Below, piece by piece: positions 47,801 to 52,632 of a DNA stretch of 64,000 nucleotides. Each line of letters starts with the position of its first letter. Within the stretch, counting starts at the first letter, position 1. The notes beneath the pieces are model-generated. The model was not told where the DNA came from, did no database searches, and worked only from the letters and a program-made list of their open reading frames with translations. The position numbers were made by a program, and so were the translations under genes. The stretch lies in the NCBI GenBank assembly GCA_036023115.1, contig JAYKKT010000089.1:14447001-14511000 (forward strand), read 5' to 3'. The stretch comes from Brasenia schreberi. Its lineage: Eukaryota > Streptophyta > Magnoliopsida > Nymphaeales > Cabombaceae.

Positions 47801-48354
47801 CCAGCACCCTGCAGGACATACGGAATGTAAGACCTCGACCTGGTTCTAGCACAAGGGTTCCCCACACAAGCAGGCCATTCGAAAATGTCGTTCAACCAGT
47901 CTTTTTTCACTCTTTCCCTGCTCAGCAGCCACTACAACCAAGTTCGAACCTGACTGCTACTGTTCGGCCCCCATTGGCACCTGGTGCTACCACAAACCAG
48001 AGATTGTTGAATCCTAATAATATTGGTAATTCCTGCGCTGTTGCTGATCAGAGACTTAATATTCCGGTTTCTCCTGTTTTACCTGAAACACCAACGGAGA
48101 TGGCTTTCAATCAGAACTGGCGGTCTGCTCGAATGAGAGGAAGCATAGACATAAGCAAGTTAAACTTGCCTGGTGCCCATACTCCGAGTATGGTAAGCCA
48201 GATTCTGGCTCAGCAACATGCACAACAAGCTCAGGCAAGACCATCTACGGTGCCGTCCACCCAAGCAGCAGGGTCAGCTCCTACACCGGGTAATACTTTC
48301 ACAAGCCCAATGTCTAGAACTCAGCCATGGGCTGGTAATGCAGCACACAGATGA
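2054..48354 (+). CDS. PIAL2-like: PIAL-type SP-RING E3/E4 SUMO ligase-like protein, 16 exons, 913 aa
   Basis: Exons joined by eye: 2054-2238, 6756-6828, 19926-19991, 35108-35173, 35247-35329, 43508-43559, 43727-43798, 44893-44960, 45038-45086, 45206-45290, 45370-45471, 45888-45939, 46043-46094, 46222-46338, 46422-47381, 47695-48354. They total 2742 nt and stay in frame to a TGA. Every intron is GT-AG except intron 14 (GC-AG). Residues 1-300 follow the PIAL N-terminal and PINIT-like region (for example [12 protein letters not shown] and [20 protein letters not shown]). The SP-RING has ligand-type residues C315, C331, H333, C336, C354 and C357. Residues 375-913 are Ser/Pro/Gln-rich and look disordered, as in PIAL C-termini. 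Known of the family: Arabidopsis PIAL1/2 promote SUMO chain formation and act with MOM1 in transcriptional silencing. No SAP domain is seen, unlike SIZ1. PIAL1 and PIAL2 cannot be told apart here. The transcript ends are inferred. Confidence 0.9.
2239..3560. other. Intron 1, 5' part, apparently TE-free
   Basis: Mixed-composition intron sequence with no open frame or repeat that I recognise. Confidence 0.45.
3570..4265 (-). mobile_element. hAT transposase fragment in intron 1
   Basis: By eye, this stretch parallels the hAT coding region at 26.05-26.72 kb: a minus-strand frame with the same order of motifs and many shared words such as catcaattatcttccaaac. It is full of stops. Termini are not visible. 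Confidence 0.6.
4497..4928 (-). mobile_element. RTE LINE 3' fragment, 5'-truncated
   Basis: It begins (plus-strand view) with the complement of the RTE tail (aacaacaactaagcctttt) and continues into the end of the reverse-transcriptase frame. A minus-strand open stretch at 4664-4954 encodes [20 protein letters not shown], also found in the full-length copy at 42.1 kb. Conventional 5' truncation is typical of LINEs. Confidence 0.85.
6128..6336 (-). mobile_element. 209-bp internally deleted RTE derivative with perfect 15-bp TSD
   Basis: It contains only the RTE 5' end (about 140 bp, complement of actccgcccatgtaaggg) and the RTE 3' end (about 70 bp with the GTT-repeat tail). Both flanks are tttcaaaagttagta (6113-6127 and 6337-6351), so the deleted form itself was inserted by retrotransposition. 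It has no coding capacity. Confidence 0.88.
6756..6828 (+). CDS. PIAL-like exon 2 (residues 62-86)
   Basis: A 73-nt exon between TTGCAG and GTACGC. It encodes [20 protein letters not shown] and a few more residues, the conserved N-terminal helical segment of PIAL proteins. It lies 4.5 kb from exon 1 and 13.1 kb from exon 3. Confidence 0.88.
6829..7536. other. Intron 2, 5' part, nothing recognised
   Basis: Intron sequence with no coding similarity and no clear TE termini. Confidence 0.4.
7537..7930 (-). mobile_element. LTR-like repeat (solo or partial copia LTR)
   Basis: A block with TG...CA ends (tgttgttagg ... agttaaca) sits one base from the next LTR. Its centre is promoter-like and purine-rich. 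No matching 5-bp TSD is seen (agtaa versus ttgct) and no second copy is found in the window. A polypurine-tract-like sequence at 19041 could be its original internal neighbour. Confidence 0.4.
7932..8209 (-). repeat. copia-1 3' LTR
   Basis: It matches 18766-19040 with scattered differences and starts TGCTATAAAT (TG preserved). It ends ctctaaca next to the polypurine tract. Confidence 0.88.
8313..8704 (-). pseudogene. copia-1 RNase H remnant (part downstream of the RTE insertion)
   Basis: Minus-strand frames contain [34 protein letters not shown] and [20 protein letters not shown], the standard copia RNase H order. The reading frame is broken near 8535. The upstream codons (YSKSCKLS) continue on the far side of the RTE copy at 9163. 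Confidence 0.85.
8705..9162 (+). mobile_element. 458-bp internally deleted RTE derivative inside copia-1 RNase H
   Basis: About 95 bp of the RTE 5' end (aactccgccc ... cagcgtaaaac) is joined directly to the last 350 bp, including the end of the RT frame ([20 protein letters not shown]) and the (TTG)n tail. TSDs are ttaatttgcaag (8693-8704) and ttagtttgcaag (9163-9174). Removing it restores the copia frame [17 protein letters not shown]. Confidence 0.88.
9466..11160 (-). pseudogene. copia-1 reverse transcriptase remnant
   Basis: The minus strand reads [20 protein letters not shown] near 10.6 kb, then LVVYID, which is interrupted by an RTE copy, then [19 protein letters not shown] and [13 protein letters not shown]. 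The insertion lies within the catalytic YVDD-type motif. Other stops are present. Confidence 0.82.
9633..10457 (-). mobile_element. 825-bp internally deleted RTE derivative inside copia-1 RT
   Basis: It keeps about 750 bp of the RTE 5' end, including the endonuclease N-terminus (minus-strand frame 9824-10192: [29 protein letters not shown]), and about 70 bp of the 3' end with the tail. Degenerate 17-bp TSDs flank it (9616-9632 and 10458-10474, three mismatches). Confidence 0.82.
11462..11813 (-). repeat. copia-2 3' LTR
   Basis: It is 352 bp, with TG...CA ends, next to the polypurine tract. It is about 27 bp longer than its partner because of small indels in the middle. Confidence 0.92.
11821..12687 (-). 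pseudogene. copia-2 RT C-terminus and RNase H (open 288 codons)
   Basis: One open frame starts [16 protein letters not shown] and contains [60 protein letters not shown] and [10 protein letters not shown]. These are the canonical copia RNase H motifs in order. The catalytic YVDD part lies upstream behind frameshifts, so this is a remnant. Confidence 0.9.
13508..14170 (-). pseudogene. copia-2 integrase remnant
   Basis: Minus-strand fragments include [15 protein letters not shown] and [20 protein letters not shown], typical of the end of the copia integrase core (NRMPS.VL...P...LFG..CFVH). Stops interrupt the frame. Confidence 0.75.
14975..15280 (-). pseudogene. copia-2 gag N-terminal region
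   Basis: The frame reads [33 protein letters not shown] and [14 protein letters not shown], the gag signature of plant copia elements. The stop near 14975 follows the TARDI.LA.QKVY region. Confidence 0.85.
15623..15947 (-). repeat. copia-2 5' LTR
   Basis: It is 325 bp. The terminal CA (minus-strand sense) is mutated to CG at the primer-binding-site side. The other end is intact. Confidence 0.92.
16430..18096 (-). pseudogene. copia-1 gag, protease and pre-integrase remnants
   Basis: The gag start is near 18096 ([20 protein letters not shown], then [20 protein letters not shown]). A basic [20 protein letters not shown] zinc-knuckle-like region lies at 17311-17511. GAG-pre-integrase ([10 protein letters not shown]) and the integrase HHCC-like stretch ([20 protein letters not shown]) lie at 16521-16842. 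Several stops separate them. Confidence 0.8.
18766..19040 (-). repeat. copia-1 5' LTR
   Basis: It has TG...CA ends, and its inner side abuts the initiator-Met-type primer-binding site. Unusually, its outer side (19041-19052) also abuts a C-rich tract that reads as a polypurine tract on the minus strand. Confidence 0.88.
19041..19925. other. Intron 2, 3' part: possible copia internal remnant, otherwise nothing
   Basis: 19041-19090 resembles the polypurine-tract-adjacent region of copia-3 (21026-21070: cctcaaactttacgg, then cggaaagtttgtc). Beyond about 19500 the sequence looks like ordinary intron leading into exon 3. Confidence 0.4.
19926..19991 (+). CDS. PIAL-like exon 3 (residues 87-108)
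   Basis: A 66-nt phase-0 exon between TTTCAG and GTTTGA. It encodes [20 protein letters not shown] and two more residues, matching the family motif RRND..LQAAIMVLMISVK. It is isolated between introns of 13.1 and 15.1 kb. Confidence 0.88.
19992..20691. other. Intron 3, 5' part, nothing recognised
   Basis: AT-rich intron with no TE termini or coding similarity that I can see. Confidence 0.4.
20692..21025 (-). repeat. copia-3 3' LTR
   Basis: It is 334 bp with TG...CA ends, and aligns to 34316-34633 over its whole length with indels. It is followed by ccccctcaaactt (a polypurine tract on the minus strand). Confidence 0.88.
21547..21734 (-). mobile_element. 188-bp internally deleted RTE derivative with 13-bp TSD
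   Basis: It is the RTE 5' end (about 125 bp) joined to a degenerate 3' end (cttttcccatactag). Flanks tttttttgtacta are at 21534-21546 and 21735-21747. The internal junction differs from that of the 6128-6336 copy. The target is T-rich, so the TSD boundaries are slightly uncertain. Confidence 0.75.
21776..23949 (-). mobile_element. RTE LINE, 5'-truncated copy with nearly intact RT
   Basis: It runs from the (GTT)n tail complement at 21776 to the end of the endonuclease region at about 23949, where homology to the full-length copy stops. The frame is open from 23901 to 23542 and from 23409 to about 21949. Confidence 0.9.
21949..23901 (-). pseudogene. RTE reverse transcriptase ORF with one nonsense codon and FTDD motif
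   Basis: Two segments in the same frame are separated by stop codons including TAG in place of the Trp of [13 protein letters not shown] (near 23540). The RT domain contains [40 protein letters not shown] and [20 protein letters not shown]. The catalytic motif, FADD in the full-length copy, reads FTDD here (22564-22575). The 3' end is shifted out of frame near 21990. Confidence 0.88.
24130..24780 (-). mobile_element. hAT left end and transposase C-terminal fragment
   Basis: It starts tagtgttgtttgacgcgtat followed by repeated cgtatcg words, then a minus-strand Asp/Glu-rich C-terminal transposase segment parallel to 25.25-25.54 kb. It ends abruptly at the next hAT terminus (24781). Confidence 0.6.
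24781..25130. mobile_element. hAT MITE-like terminus with internal inverted repeat
   Basis: It starts tagtgttgtctgacgcgtat, then has an inverted repeat: gaggtttgtgacctctcttc (about 24871-24925) versus its complement at about 25040-25080. The same arrangement occurs in the 31589-33082 element. No matching right TIR with TSD was found. Confidence 0.5.
25204..27774 (-). pseudogene. hAT transposase remnant (BED-finger and DUF659-type)
   Basis: The N-terminal frame (27439-27774) has the BED-finger-like [23 protein letters not shown] pattern, but the usual paired Cys before it are replaced. Mid frames (26238-26486) include [20 protein letters not shown] and [20 protein letters not shown], typical of the hAT catalytic region. 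The C-terminal frame (25217-25540) gives [16 protein letters not shown] and an acidic tail. Stops and frameshifts occur throughout, so it is not functional. Confidence 0.82.
29833..30030 (-). pseudogene. Probable captured host-gene exon inside the LARD-like element
   Basis: Antisense to the element, an open run of about 65 codons reads [20 protein letters not shown], then [17 protein letters not shown], with Lys/Glu/Arg-rich coiled-coil character. It ends exactly at a consensus splice donor (CTT|GTAAGT, 29827-29833 on the complement). I do not recognise the parent gene. The codon-like pattern, charged protein composition and donor suggest captured genomic DNA. Confidence 0.5.
30048..30287 (+). 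pseudogene. Possible second captured fragment (PPR-like motif)
   Basis: A short plus-strand frame contains [15 protein letters not shown], which resembles the ARQVFD.M..RDV signature of plant PPR proteins. Only one motif is visible and the frame ends soon after, so similarity by chance cannot be excluded. Confidence 0.3.
31589..33082. mobile_element. 1.5-kb non-autonomous hAT element, perfect 8-bp TSD
   Basis: TIR-like ends are cagtgttgtttgacgcgtat and, from the right, cagtgttatctgtatcgcac. Perfect TSD CTTGTGAT lies at 31581-31588 and 33083-33090. Subterminal CGTATCG/CGATACG clusters sit at both ends. It is inserted in the copia-3 integrase just after IDDFTRYIY. It carries a nested hAT (31834-32506) and an (AT)n tract (32782-32833). 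Confidence 0.92.
31834..32506. mobile_element. 673-bp non-autonomous hAT-type element nested in another hAT
   Basis: Ends ctaagtcacacagacac and, from the right, ctatgtcacatgggtgc form an imperfect TIR rich in gtgtcgg/gggtgcggg words. The perfect 8-bp TSD CCTTAAAC is at 31826-31833 and 32507-32514. No coding sequence. Confidence 0.9.
34316..34633 (-). repeat. copia-3 5' LTR
   Basis: It is 318 bp with TG...CA ends, abutting the primer-binding site at 34304-34315. The region between its two purine-rich patches carries the element's promoter in intact copies, and I did not identify a TATA box. Confidence 0.88.
34634..35107. other. Intron 3, 3' end, with a possible SINE-like patch
   Basis: At 34790-34850 the words cccacttagcatgggagaag then gcttggtattggttttg resemble the RTE 3' tail (cccgtctagtatggg...ggcttagttgttg). 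Upstream there is no RTE coding sequence, so this may be a SINE that shares the RTE tail. Boundaries are not seen. Confidence 0.3.
35108..35173 (+). CDS. PIAL-like exon 4 (residues 109-130)
   Basis: A 66-nt phase-0 exon between CTGCAG and GTTAAA. It encodes [20 protein letters not shown] and two more residues, matching NACK.GWF...DT.ELL. Only 73 nt of intron separate it from exon 5. Confidence 0.88.
35247..35329 (+). CDS. PIAL-like exon 5 (residues 131-158)
   Basis: An 83-nt exon between ATTCAG and GTACAA, ending in phase 2. It encodes [20 protein letters not shown] and the start of the conserved ITRFYP motif, which is completed in exon 6. Confidence 0.85.
35543..37158 (-). mobile_element. 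hAT fragment (C-terminal half) in intron 5
   Basis: The left end caatgttgtaaatagtgta resembles the family TIR. Then come the acidic C-terminal region (35940-36020) and mid-region (36600-37140), parallel to 25.25-26.55 kb. It stops exactly at the LTR start at 37159. Confidence 0.6.
37159..38279 (+). mobile_element. Solo LTR-like repeat of 1.1 kb between two hAT fragments
   Basis: It starts tgtagacgtgaaattttcac and ends ggttgggtgtgaca. Related copies lie at about 50560-51489 (minus) and from 61881 (plus), sharing the words gcgattgtggacaagtga and ggccttctt(a/t)aaccg. No coding sequence. The flanking 5-mers do not match (atgcc versus atata). Confidence 0.6.
39197..42485 (+). mobile_element. Full-length RTE LINE (3.29 kb) with 20-bp TSD
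   Basis: It starts actccgcccatgtaagggat and ends in a TTG-rich tail (ggcttagttgttgttg). TSDs are taatgaaataggtctttata (39177-39196) and taatgaaataagtctttata (42486-42505), with one mismatch. Length and order (apurinic endonuclease, then reverse transcriptase, no ORF1, no poly-A) match the RTE clade. It inserted into a hAT fragment in intron 5, in gene orientation. Confidence 0.95.
39541..42448 (+). pseudogene. RTE endonuclease-reverse transcriptase, two frameshifts and one nonsense
   Basis: The endonuclease segment (39541-40329) has [27 protein letters not shown] and QIDYF. The frame breaks in an A-run near 40327, resumes at 40353-40862, shifts again near 40840 (VANDD region) and runs 40844-41977. 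A TAA at 41975 replaces the Ser codon present in the 21.9-kb copy ([13 protein letters not shown]). It then continues in the same frame to the stop at 42448. RT motifs include [20 protein letters not shown] and an intact FADD at 41675-41686. Despite full length it cannot make one polyprotein. Confidence 0.92.
43508..43559 (+). CDS. PIAL-like exon 6 (residues 158-175)
   Basis: A 52-nt exon between GTGCAG and GTCTAC. It encodes [18 protein letters not shown], a strong match to the PIAL motif RFYP..KMG.IL.S.EAK. Intron 5 before it is 8.2 kb and holds a full-length RTE LINE. Confidence 0.88.
43727..43798 (+). CDS. PIAL-like exon 7 (residues 176-199)
   Basis: A 72-nt phase-0 exon between TCCCAG and GTAAGT. 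The encoded [15 protein letters not shown]...SPRERI aligns with the PINIT-like strand DFHIS....SP.EKI of the family. Confidence 0.82.
43799..44892. other. Intron 7, ordinary intron
   Basis: A 1.1-kb intron without recognisable TE ends. It has a short (gt)n(at)n patch near 44265-44292. Confidence 0.5.
44893..44960 (+). CDS. PIAL-like exon 8 (residues 200-222)
   Basis: A 68-nt exon encoding [20 protein letters not shown] then QV. I chose the acceptor at 44891-44892 over the AG 18 nt downstream, because the longer form keeps the conserved LFVAQ-like residues. The nearby second AG could give a six-residue in-frame splice variant. Confidence 0.8.
45038..45086 (+). CDS. PIAL-like exon 9 (residues 222-238)
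   Basis: A 49-nt exon between GACAG and GTATGT. It encodes [17 protein letters not shown], matching the family motif NFLLNGKGVE.R. Confidence 0.88.
45206..45290 (+). CDS. PIAL-like exon 10 (residues 239-267)
   Basis: An 85-nt exon encoding [20 protein letters not shown] then LQAIGNFS. This is one of the most recognisable PIAL segments. It ends in phase 1. Confidence 0.88.
45370..45471 (+). CDS. PIAL-like exon 11 (residues 267-301)
   Basis: A 102-nt exon encoding [20 protein letters not shown] and then [12 protein letters not shown]. It is the last strand and linker before the SP-RING. Confidence 0.85.
45472..45887. other. Intron 11, ordinary intron
   Basis: A 416-nt intron with no repeat or coding signal. 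Confidence 0.5.
45888..45939 (+). CDS. PIAL-like exon 12, start of SP-RING (residues 301-318)
   Basis: A 52-nt exon encoding [17 protein letters not shown]. The [12 protein letters not shown] motif is characteristic of PIAL proteins, and C315 would be the first zinc-site Cys. Confidence 0.9.
46043..46094 (+). CDS. PIAL-like exon 13, SP-RING core (residues 318-335)
   Basis: A 52-nt exon encoding [18 protein letters not shown]. It holds the C331-x-H333 pair of the SP-RING (CKHLQ/CSHLQ signature). Confidence 0.92.
46222..46338 (+). CDS. PIAL-like exon 14, SP-RING C-terminal half (residues 336-374)
   Basis: A 117-nt phase-0 exon starting [20 protein letters not shown] then HCNQ. It supplies C336, C354 and C357 and the conserved W352. 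Its donor reads CTGAAG|GCAAGT, a GC donor in an otherwise strong context. The reading frame requires it, because exon 15 begins in phase 0. Confidence 0.9.
46422..47381 (+). CDS. PIAL-like exon 15, disordered C-terminal region (residues 375-694)
   Basis: A 960-nt phase-0 exon. It begins [20 protein letters not shown]. The VSDVLIS stretch sits where Arabidopsis PIALs have a SUMO-interacting-motif-like segment, and that reading is inferred. The rest is low complexity, rich in Ser, Pro, Gln and Thr, with no fold I recognise. It ends at CCCCAG|GTAGAT. Confidence 0.88.
47695..48354 (+). CDS. PIAL-like exon 16, C-terminus and stop (residues 695-913)
   Basis: A 660-nt terminal exon after TTATCAG, closed by TGA at 48352-48354. 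It contains [17 protein letters not shown], which resembles the conserved ENWRP..RMRGS segment near the C-terminus of PIAL proteins, and ends in Ala/Gln/Pro-rich sequence. Confidence 0.88.
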   Translation, partial: ERHHPPNQPVVGLAALSSSSLRNSLDQQMGLRMTQSSTLQDIRNVRPRPGSSTRVPHTSRPFENVVQPVFFHSFPAQQPLQPSSNLTATVRPPLAPGATTNQRLLNPNNIGNSCAVADQRLNIPVSPVLPETPTEMAFNQNWRSARMRGSIDISKLNLPGAHTPSMVSQILAQQHAQQAQARPSTVPSTQAAGSAPTPGNTFTSPMSRTQPWAGNAAHR

Positions 48355-48730
48355 ACACCGTGTAGTTTCCAAGTTTTGGTGGACCGAGATGGTATATTTG
48401 TCGCCAGAGCATTGACTTCATTTTAGCTGTTTTGATGGTGGAGTTCAATATCGTCTGGTTGAATCGAAAGCAGTTTTGTTGCATTCAAGATGATTGGCGG
48501 GTGGGAGGACGAGCTGATAGATACATTCTACTGCTACTGTCTATTGAAAGGCAAGGGTCGAACCCCAGAAAGATGGACTTTTGGGCCTGCGGTGAAGACC
48601 CTTTCTTAGTTCTTGGGTTGTGCCATGGTTGTATAGCCTGTATCTTGTTTATTGGTGCGTTTTATCGTAATTTGGGAAATTTAGCTGCACTCTAATTATG
48701 TGTAAACTGTAAATCATCTGCCCAAGTGAA
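48355..48730 (+). other. 3' UTR of the PIAL-like gene (approximate)
   Basis: Non-repetitive sequence that follows the stop codon. It ends before a T-rich, AT-rich stretch near 48740. No canonical AATAAA was pinned down, so the end is a guess. Confidence 0.4.
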
Positions 48731-49334
48731 AACCTCTCCTTTTTTTTATTCAAGGGAAGGACAAGATTCTTCATCTGTAAATTTTGTGTGAGTTGGTGCA
48801 CTTATGTTCTCTCTTGGTTAAAGGTAAAGGAATTAGAGGGGCAGTCCAAAAAACAAAATCTACATTGAGTGTGCTGTTAGGAAGTTGGTTTCACGTGCTC
48901 CAAAAAAAATTCAAAATAAAAAGTTTCTCTTTTAGAAATTTTGCTTTTTTTTTTGACAAATTTTTAAAGGCTTTTCAAATAACGATACCTTAAATGGATT
49001 GATTCTTGAGTCAAAAATTTTTAGCAACCTCAAAATATGATATATTACAACCCTCTAAAAAAATTCAAGTTGAATAAAATTTCAAAAAATGATTATGTTA
49101 CTCTCATGATCAAATTGAAAGGATTTTGTCTTTTTAAATGATTGTTTTTAAAGAAAAGATGATTTTAAATTATTTTTTTTAAAGAAACAAATAAAAATGA
49201 GAATATTGGAAATTAAACCCAAAGAGGTTTGCAAATTTATAAATTTATGAAATTCTAAAACCCCTGATATTAAAAAACAAATTAAATTCAAATCAAACTT
49301 CAAAGTTTGCTCGATCGATAATAGTTTCATTTTG

Positions 49335-49520
49335 AGACTCGATACCTAGGGTTAAAGTGGTTCGATACACCACCCGTTAAAGTGGTTAAAGTCGTATGAT
49401 ACCTTATACCCGAAGTGGTTAAAGTTGGTTTGATATCTTACACTCGTTGAAGTGATTAAAATGGTTCGATACTCTACACACATGAAAATGGTTAAATTGT
49501 TAAGGTGGCTATAGACTGAC
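49335..49520. repeat. Degenerate tandem repeat, units about 40-45 bp
   Basis: About four diverged copies share (a)gtggttaaag..g..tgatac..ta.ac.c. The unit contains gttaaagtggttcgatac. It lies in AT-rich intergenic DNA downstream of the gene. Confidence 0.7.
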
Positions 49521-49559
49521 TCATGGAGCAAAAGTAAGTCACCCTTGCAAACAAAAATT

Positions 49560-50560
49560 GGGAACGAAACCTAGTGCTTTCTAAAAATAATATTTGATTT
49601 AATTAAATTTCATGTTTTTCAAATATAGAAATAATTTTAAAGAAAGTGTTTGAAACCATTCCTGGCATATATAAAACTCGGACCGAAAGGAGGCAAATTC
49701 CTCGAAAACAGGATGTGCCATGAACCAAAAGGGCAACGATCAAGCACCTGTCAAGTTCGGCATTGTTGGGCAAGATAACCTGTCATTTTTAGTTTCAGGT
49801 ATTAGAAAAGAAAGCCGACGTCAAAAAAGAAAAGTTGATGTTTAAGAAAAGAAAGTCAGTGCGGAGAATGGAAGGTCCGCGTCCCGGAAGGAAAGTCGGT
49901 GTCATCCACTTAAAAGAAAAGTGATGCTCGATTTGGCAAGTAATGATGTTTAATTTGGTAAGCCAGTAAGAAGAAACTTACCAGTTTCGAAGTTCAACAT
50001 CAAAGGATTAAGCAACTTACCTTATCAAGCTTCATCAAAGGAGCAATTGCACTTACCATATCAGGCGGAGCAAGTTTTTAAGAAGAAATGCCAACATTCA
50101 CTTTCAAGTGTAACTTTTTCAATAAGGCAACTTGCCTTATAAAAATTTGCAGCAAAGAGGCAGCCCTTGGCCTATAAAAGGGGTCTCAAGGGGGCTACAA
50201 ATGCATCAATCTAAGTTCAATCATCCCATCCACAAATCATCCATTATCCCACGACCTAGCAAGAGAGTGAAAAAGAGAGAAAGTGAGAGAGAGAGAAAGA
50301 GAAAGAAGAAGGTGTGCCGTCACTAACCATTGGCCATCCTCTAATCTTTCCGCCACAAGTCCATTTTTATAATTATATCTCTTATGATGTATTAATCAAG
50401 GTTCATACGATGCCTAGTCTCTCTTTCATTCATATGCTATTCATTATATATATTTATTTTGATAATTTCTACTCCATAATATAATATAAGATTATAGACC
50501 TCTTAATCCCCCTATGCTCATGTTGTAATTAGGATTTTATTTATTTTAAATAGTTGTAGA
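49560..50560 (+). other. Intergenic DNA with an LTR-promoter-like segment
   Basis: A TATA-like cctataaaagggg at about 50170 is followed by a GA-rich tract (50268-50310). This resembles the promoter and leader of an LTR or an old gene. No coding sequence follows, and an LTR-like repeat in the opposite strand begins near 50560. Confidence 0.3.
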
Positions 50561-51489
50561 TTAAATTTTAATTCGGATGAAAACACATGCACAAATTTGA
50601 AAATCTGTTTTTCTGTACACTACACACATCTGGCGAACGAATTTTATTTCAAGATTCCATGTTCCGAATGTTCTGAAACATTGCACGTCTAATCTACACA
50701 CACTAATATACTTTTAATAAAATTTTCAAGAATTTTAGGCTTATGAACATCACCAATAAAATCAGAGAAATTTTATTGAAATCGGAATAGATTCTAAAAA
50801 ACTAGAAGTTCCTTCAAAAGAGGTTGAGTTATCACCCAATATCTTTGTACATAGTGAACTAATTTGATTGAAAATGGTCTCATTAGAAATTTGAAATCCA
50901 TACATTTCCAACAATACTACTTTCATAGAAATCAGAGGGCTGAGCATAAAAATACAATTATTTTTCTAAACCTATGACTTTCTACCACATGTCTATATCG
51001 AATGTCTGAGTGGGGTTTATTTTAGGATTTAATTATATAAATCTAAAACATGTAAAATAAAAATAAAATATTTTCTGAATCTGCATAGAAAAATATATCT
51101 TCTATAAAATTTTCAGAATTTTTAGAGATTACAAAAAATCAGAAATAAGCCTCTGAAAACAGAACCACTTTCTGTTTTTCGAGAGTTGAAATGTTTTTGA
51201 GTTAAGAACCAAAATCACAATTATGTCGAGCTTTTGAAATTGGAATATTGTTTTTGAAAACTTATCGGATCTCAAACGATTTTCAAAGCATCTAGGCTGA
51301 CACTTGAGCATCGGTTAAAGAAGGCCTACGACGAAAAGAATTCACTTGTCCACAATCGCTACACGAAGTGAGAAATCAACTTTATTAGTTTGATTAAACT
51401 AAATGGTATGCTCGCACATACGACATAGTTCAGGAATTTAATTTCGAATCTCTACTTAAACTTTGAAATAAAAATTCACATCTATAATA
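50560..51489 (-). mobile_element. Copy of the dispersed LTR-like repeat (minus strand)
   Basis: Read on the minus strand from 51489, it follows the 61881 copy: gaatttttatttcaaa, tatgtcgtatgtgcgag, gcgattgtggacaagtga. The far boundary is uncertain. Confidence 0.55.
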
Positions 51490-52632
51490 GGTAATACATA
51501 TGTTCTATCCATAAGTTGGTGTATATCAGTTAGTCTGTTGAGGATTCCCTTGTTGCAAGTTGAATGGCTTGGAGGGAGTCAAATTCACACCAAACATTTC
51601 TGAATCCTTCGTCTCAAGCGAATGTAGCCTTTTGGACAGGGCGAGCAATTGGGCCTGTAGAGCTTCCAATGAGTACAATCGGTGTGAAAATCCTGCGATC
51701 CATTTTCCAAGCCATCCAATGCCGATCTTCGTACTCGCATGGCAGAGATGGCTTGTAACACTAAGTTTAATTTATGTTGTGCATAAAGGGGTCCATAGCT
51801 TGTGGGGATTAAGAGAAGATCAATGCTTGTCGAGTAGTAGCTGCCATTGAAGGCAGTCGTTTCGAGTTACTTCTTGCCTTGACACGAAGTATTCACCCAA
51901 GATAGTATGTTAGAGGGGGATCCGGTGATGGGGACTTCTAGTCGACACCACAGCTGCTGCGCCGAGGAACCATCGTGCAAGCAATGTGTAATTGTCTCTT
52001 CCACCCTACATTGTTAATACATCGGACTATCAGTCAAACCATGACAATATCTGAAGTAGTTGGTAGGAAGTGCATCATGGCTCAATAACCATAAAAACAA
52101 ACATATTTTGTAGGGCAGTCGTAGTTTCCAAATCAAGCTACTACAATATTTGAAGTAGTTGGTAGGTAGTGCATCATAACCATAAAACACATTTTGTGGG
52201 GCAATTGCAGTTTCCATATCTATTCAATATCGAGATTGCCATCACGGATAGTAGAAAGAGGTGGTCGTAACCAATGATAACCAGAGGCAACTGAGTACAC
52301 TTGAGTTATGCTAATTCCAAATCCAACGATCTAAGGTTGTAGGATTGTGGAGAATGTTGATGGTCAAAATGTGTTGGAGTTGACGATAGCATAACAGAGC
52401 ACAATCAACCTTTGCAGATTAATGGTTCATGGCCTGCCCATACATCATACAACAAGAAAACCTTCCTGCGGTCAAGGCGAAATAGGAATCCATGTTTTAA
52501 CAGTCTTGTTGCCTTGAGAATGGCCGCCCATCTAGCTGACATGTTGTCGTGAACAATAAGTTTAGGGATGTTGATCGTGTAGGTATTTGTGATGTAAGAT
52601 TTTGACCCATAGTGTGGCCCAGACCAGCTTGC

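Noticed and set aside
50165..50330. Promoter of a second host gene (TATA-like cctataaaagggg)
   Set aside because: No coding sequence follows, and repeats surround it. An LTR promoter or chance is more likely.
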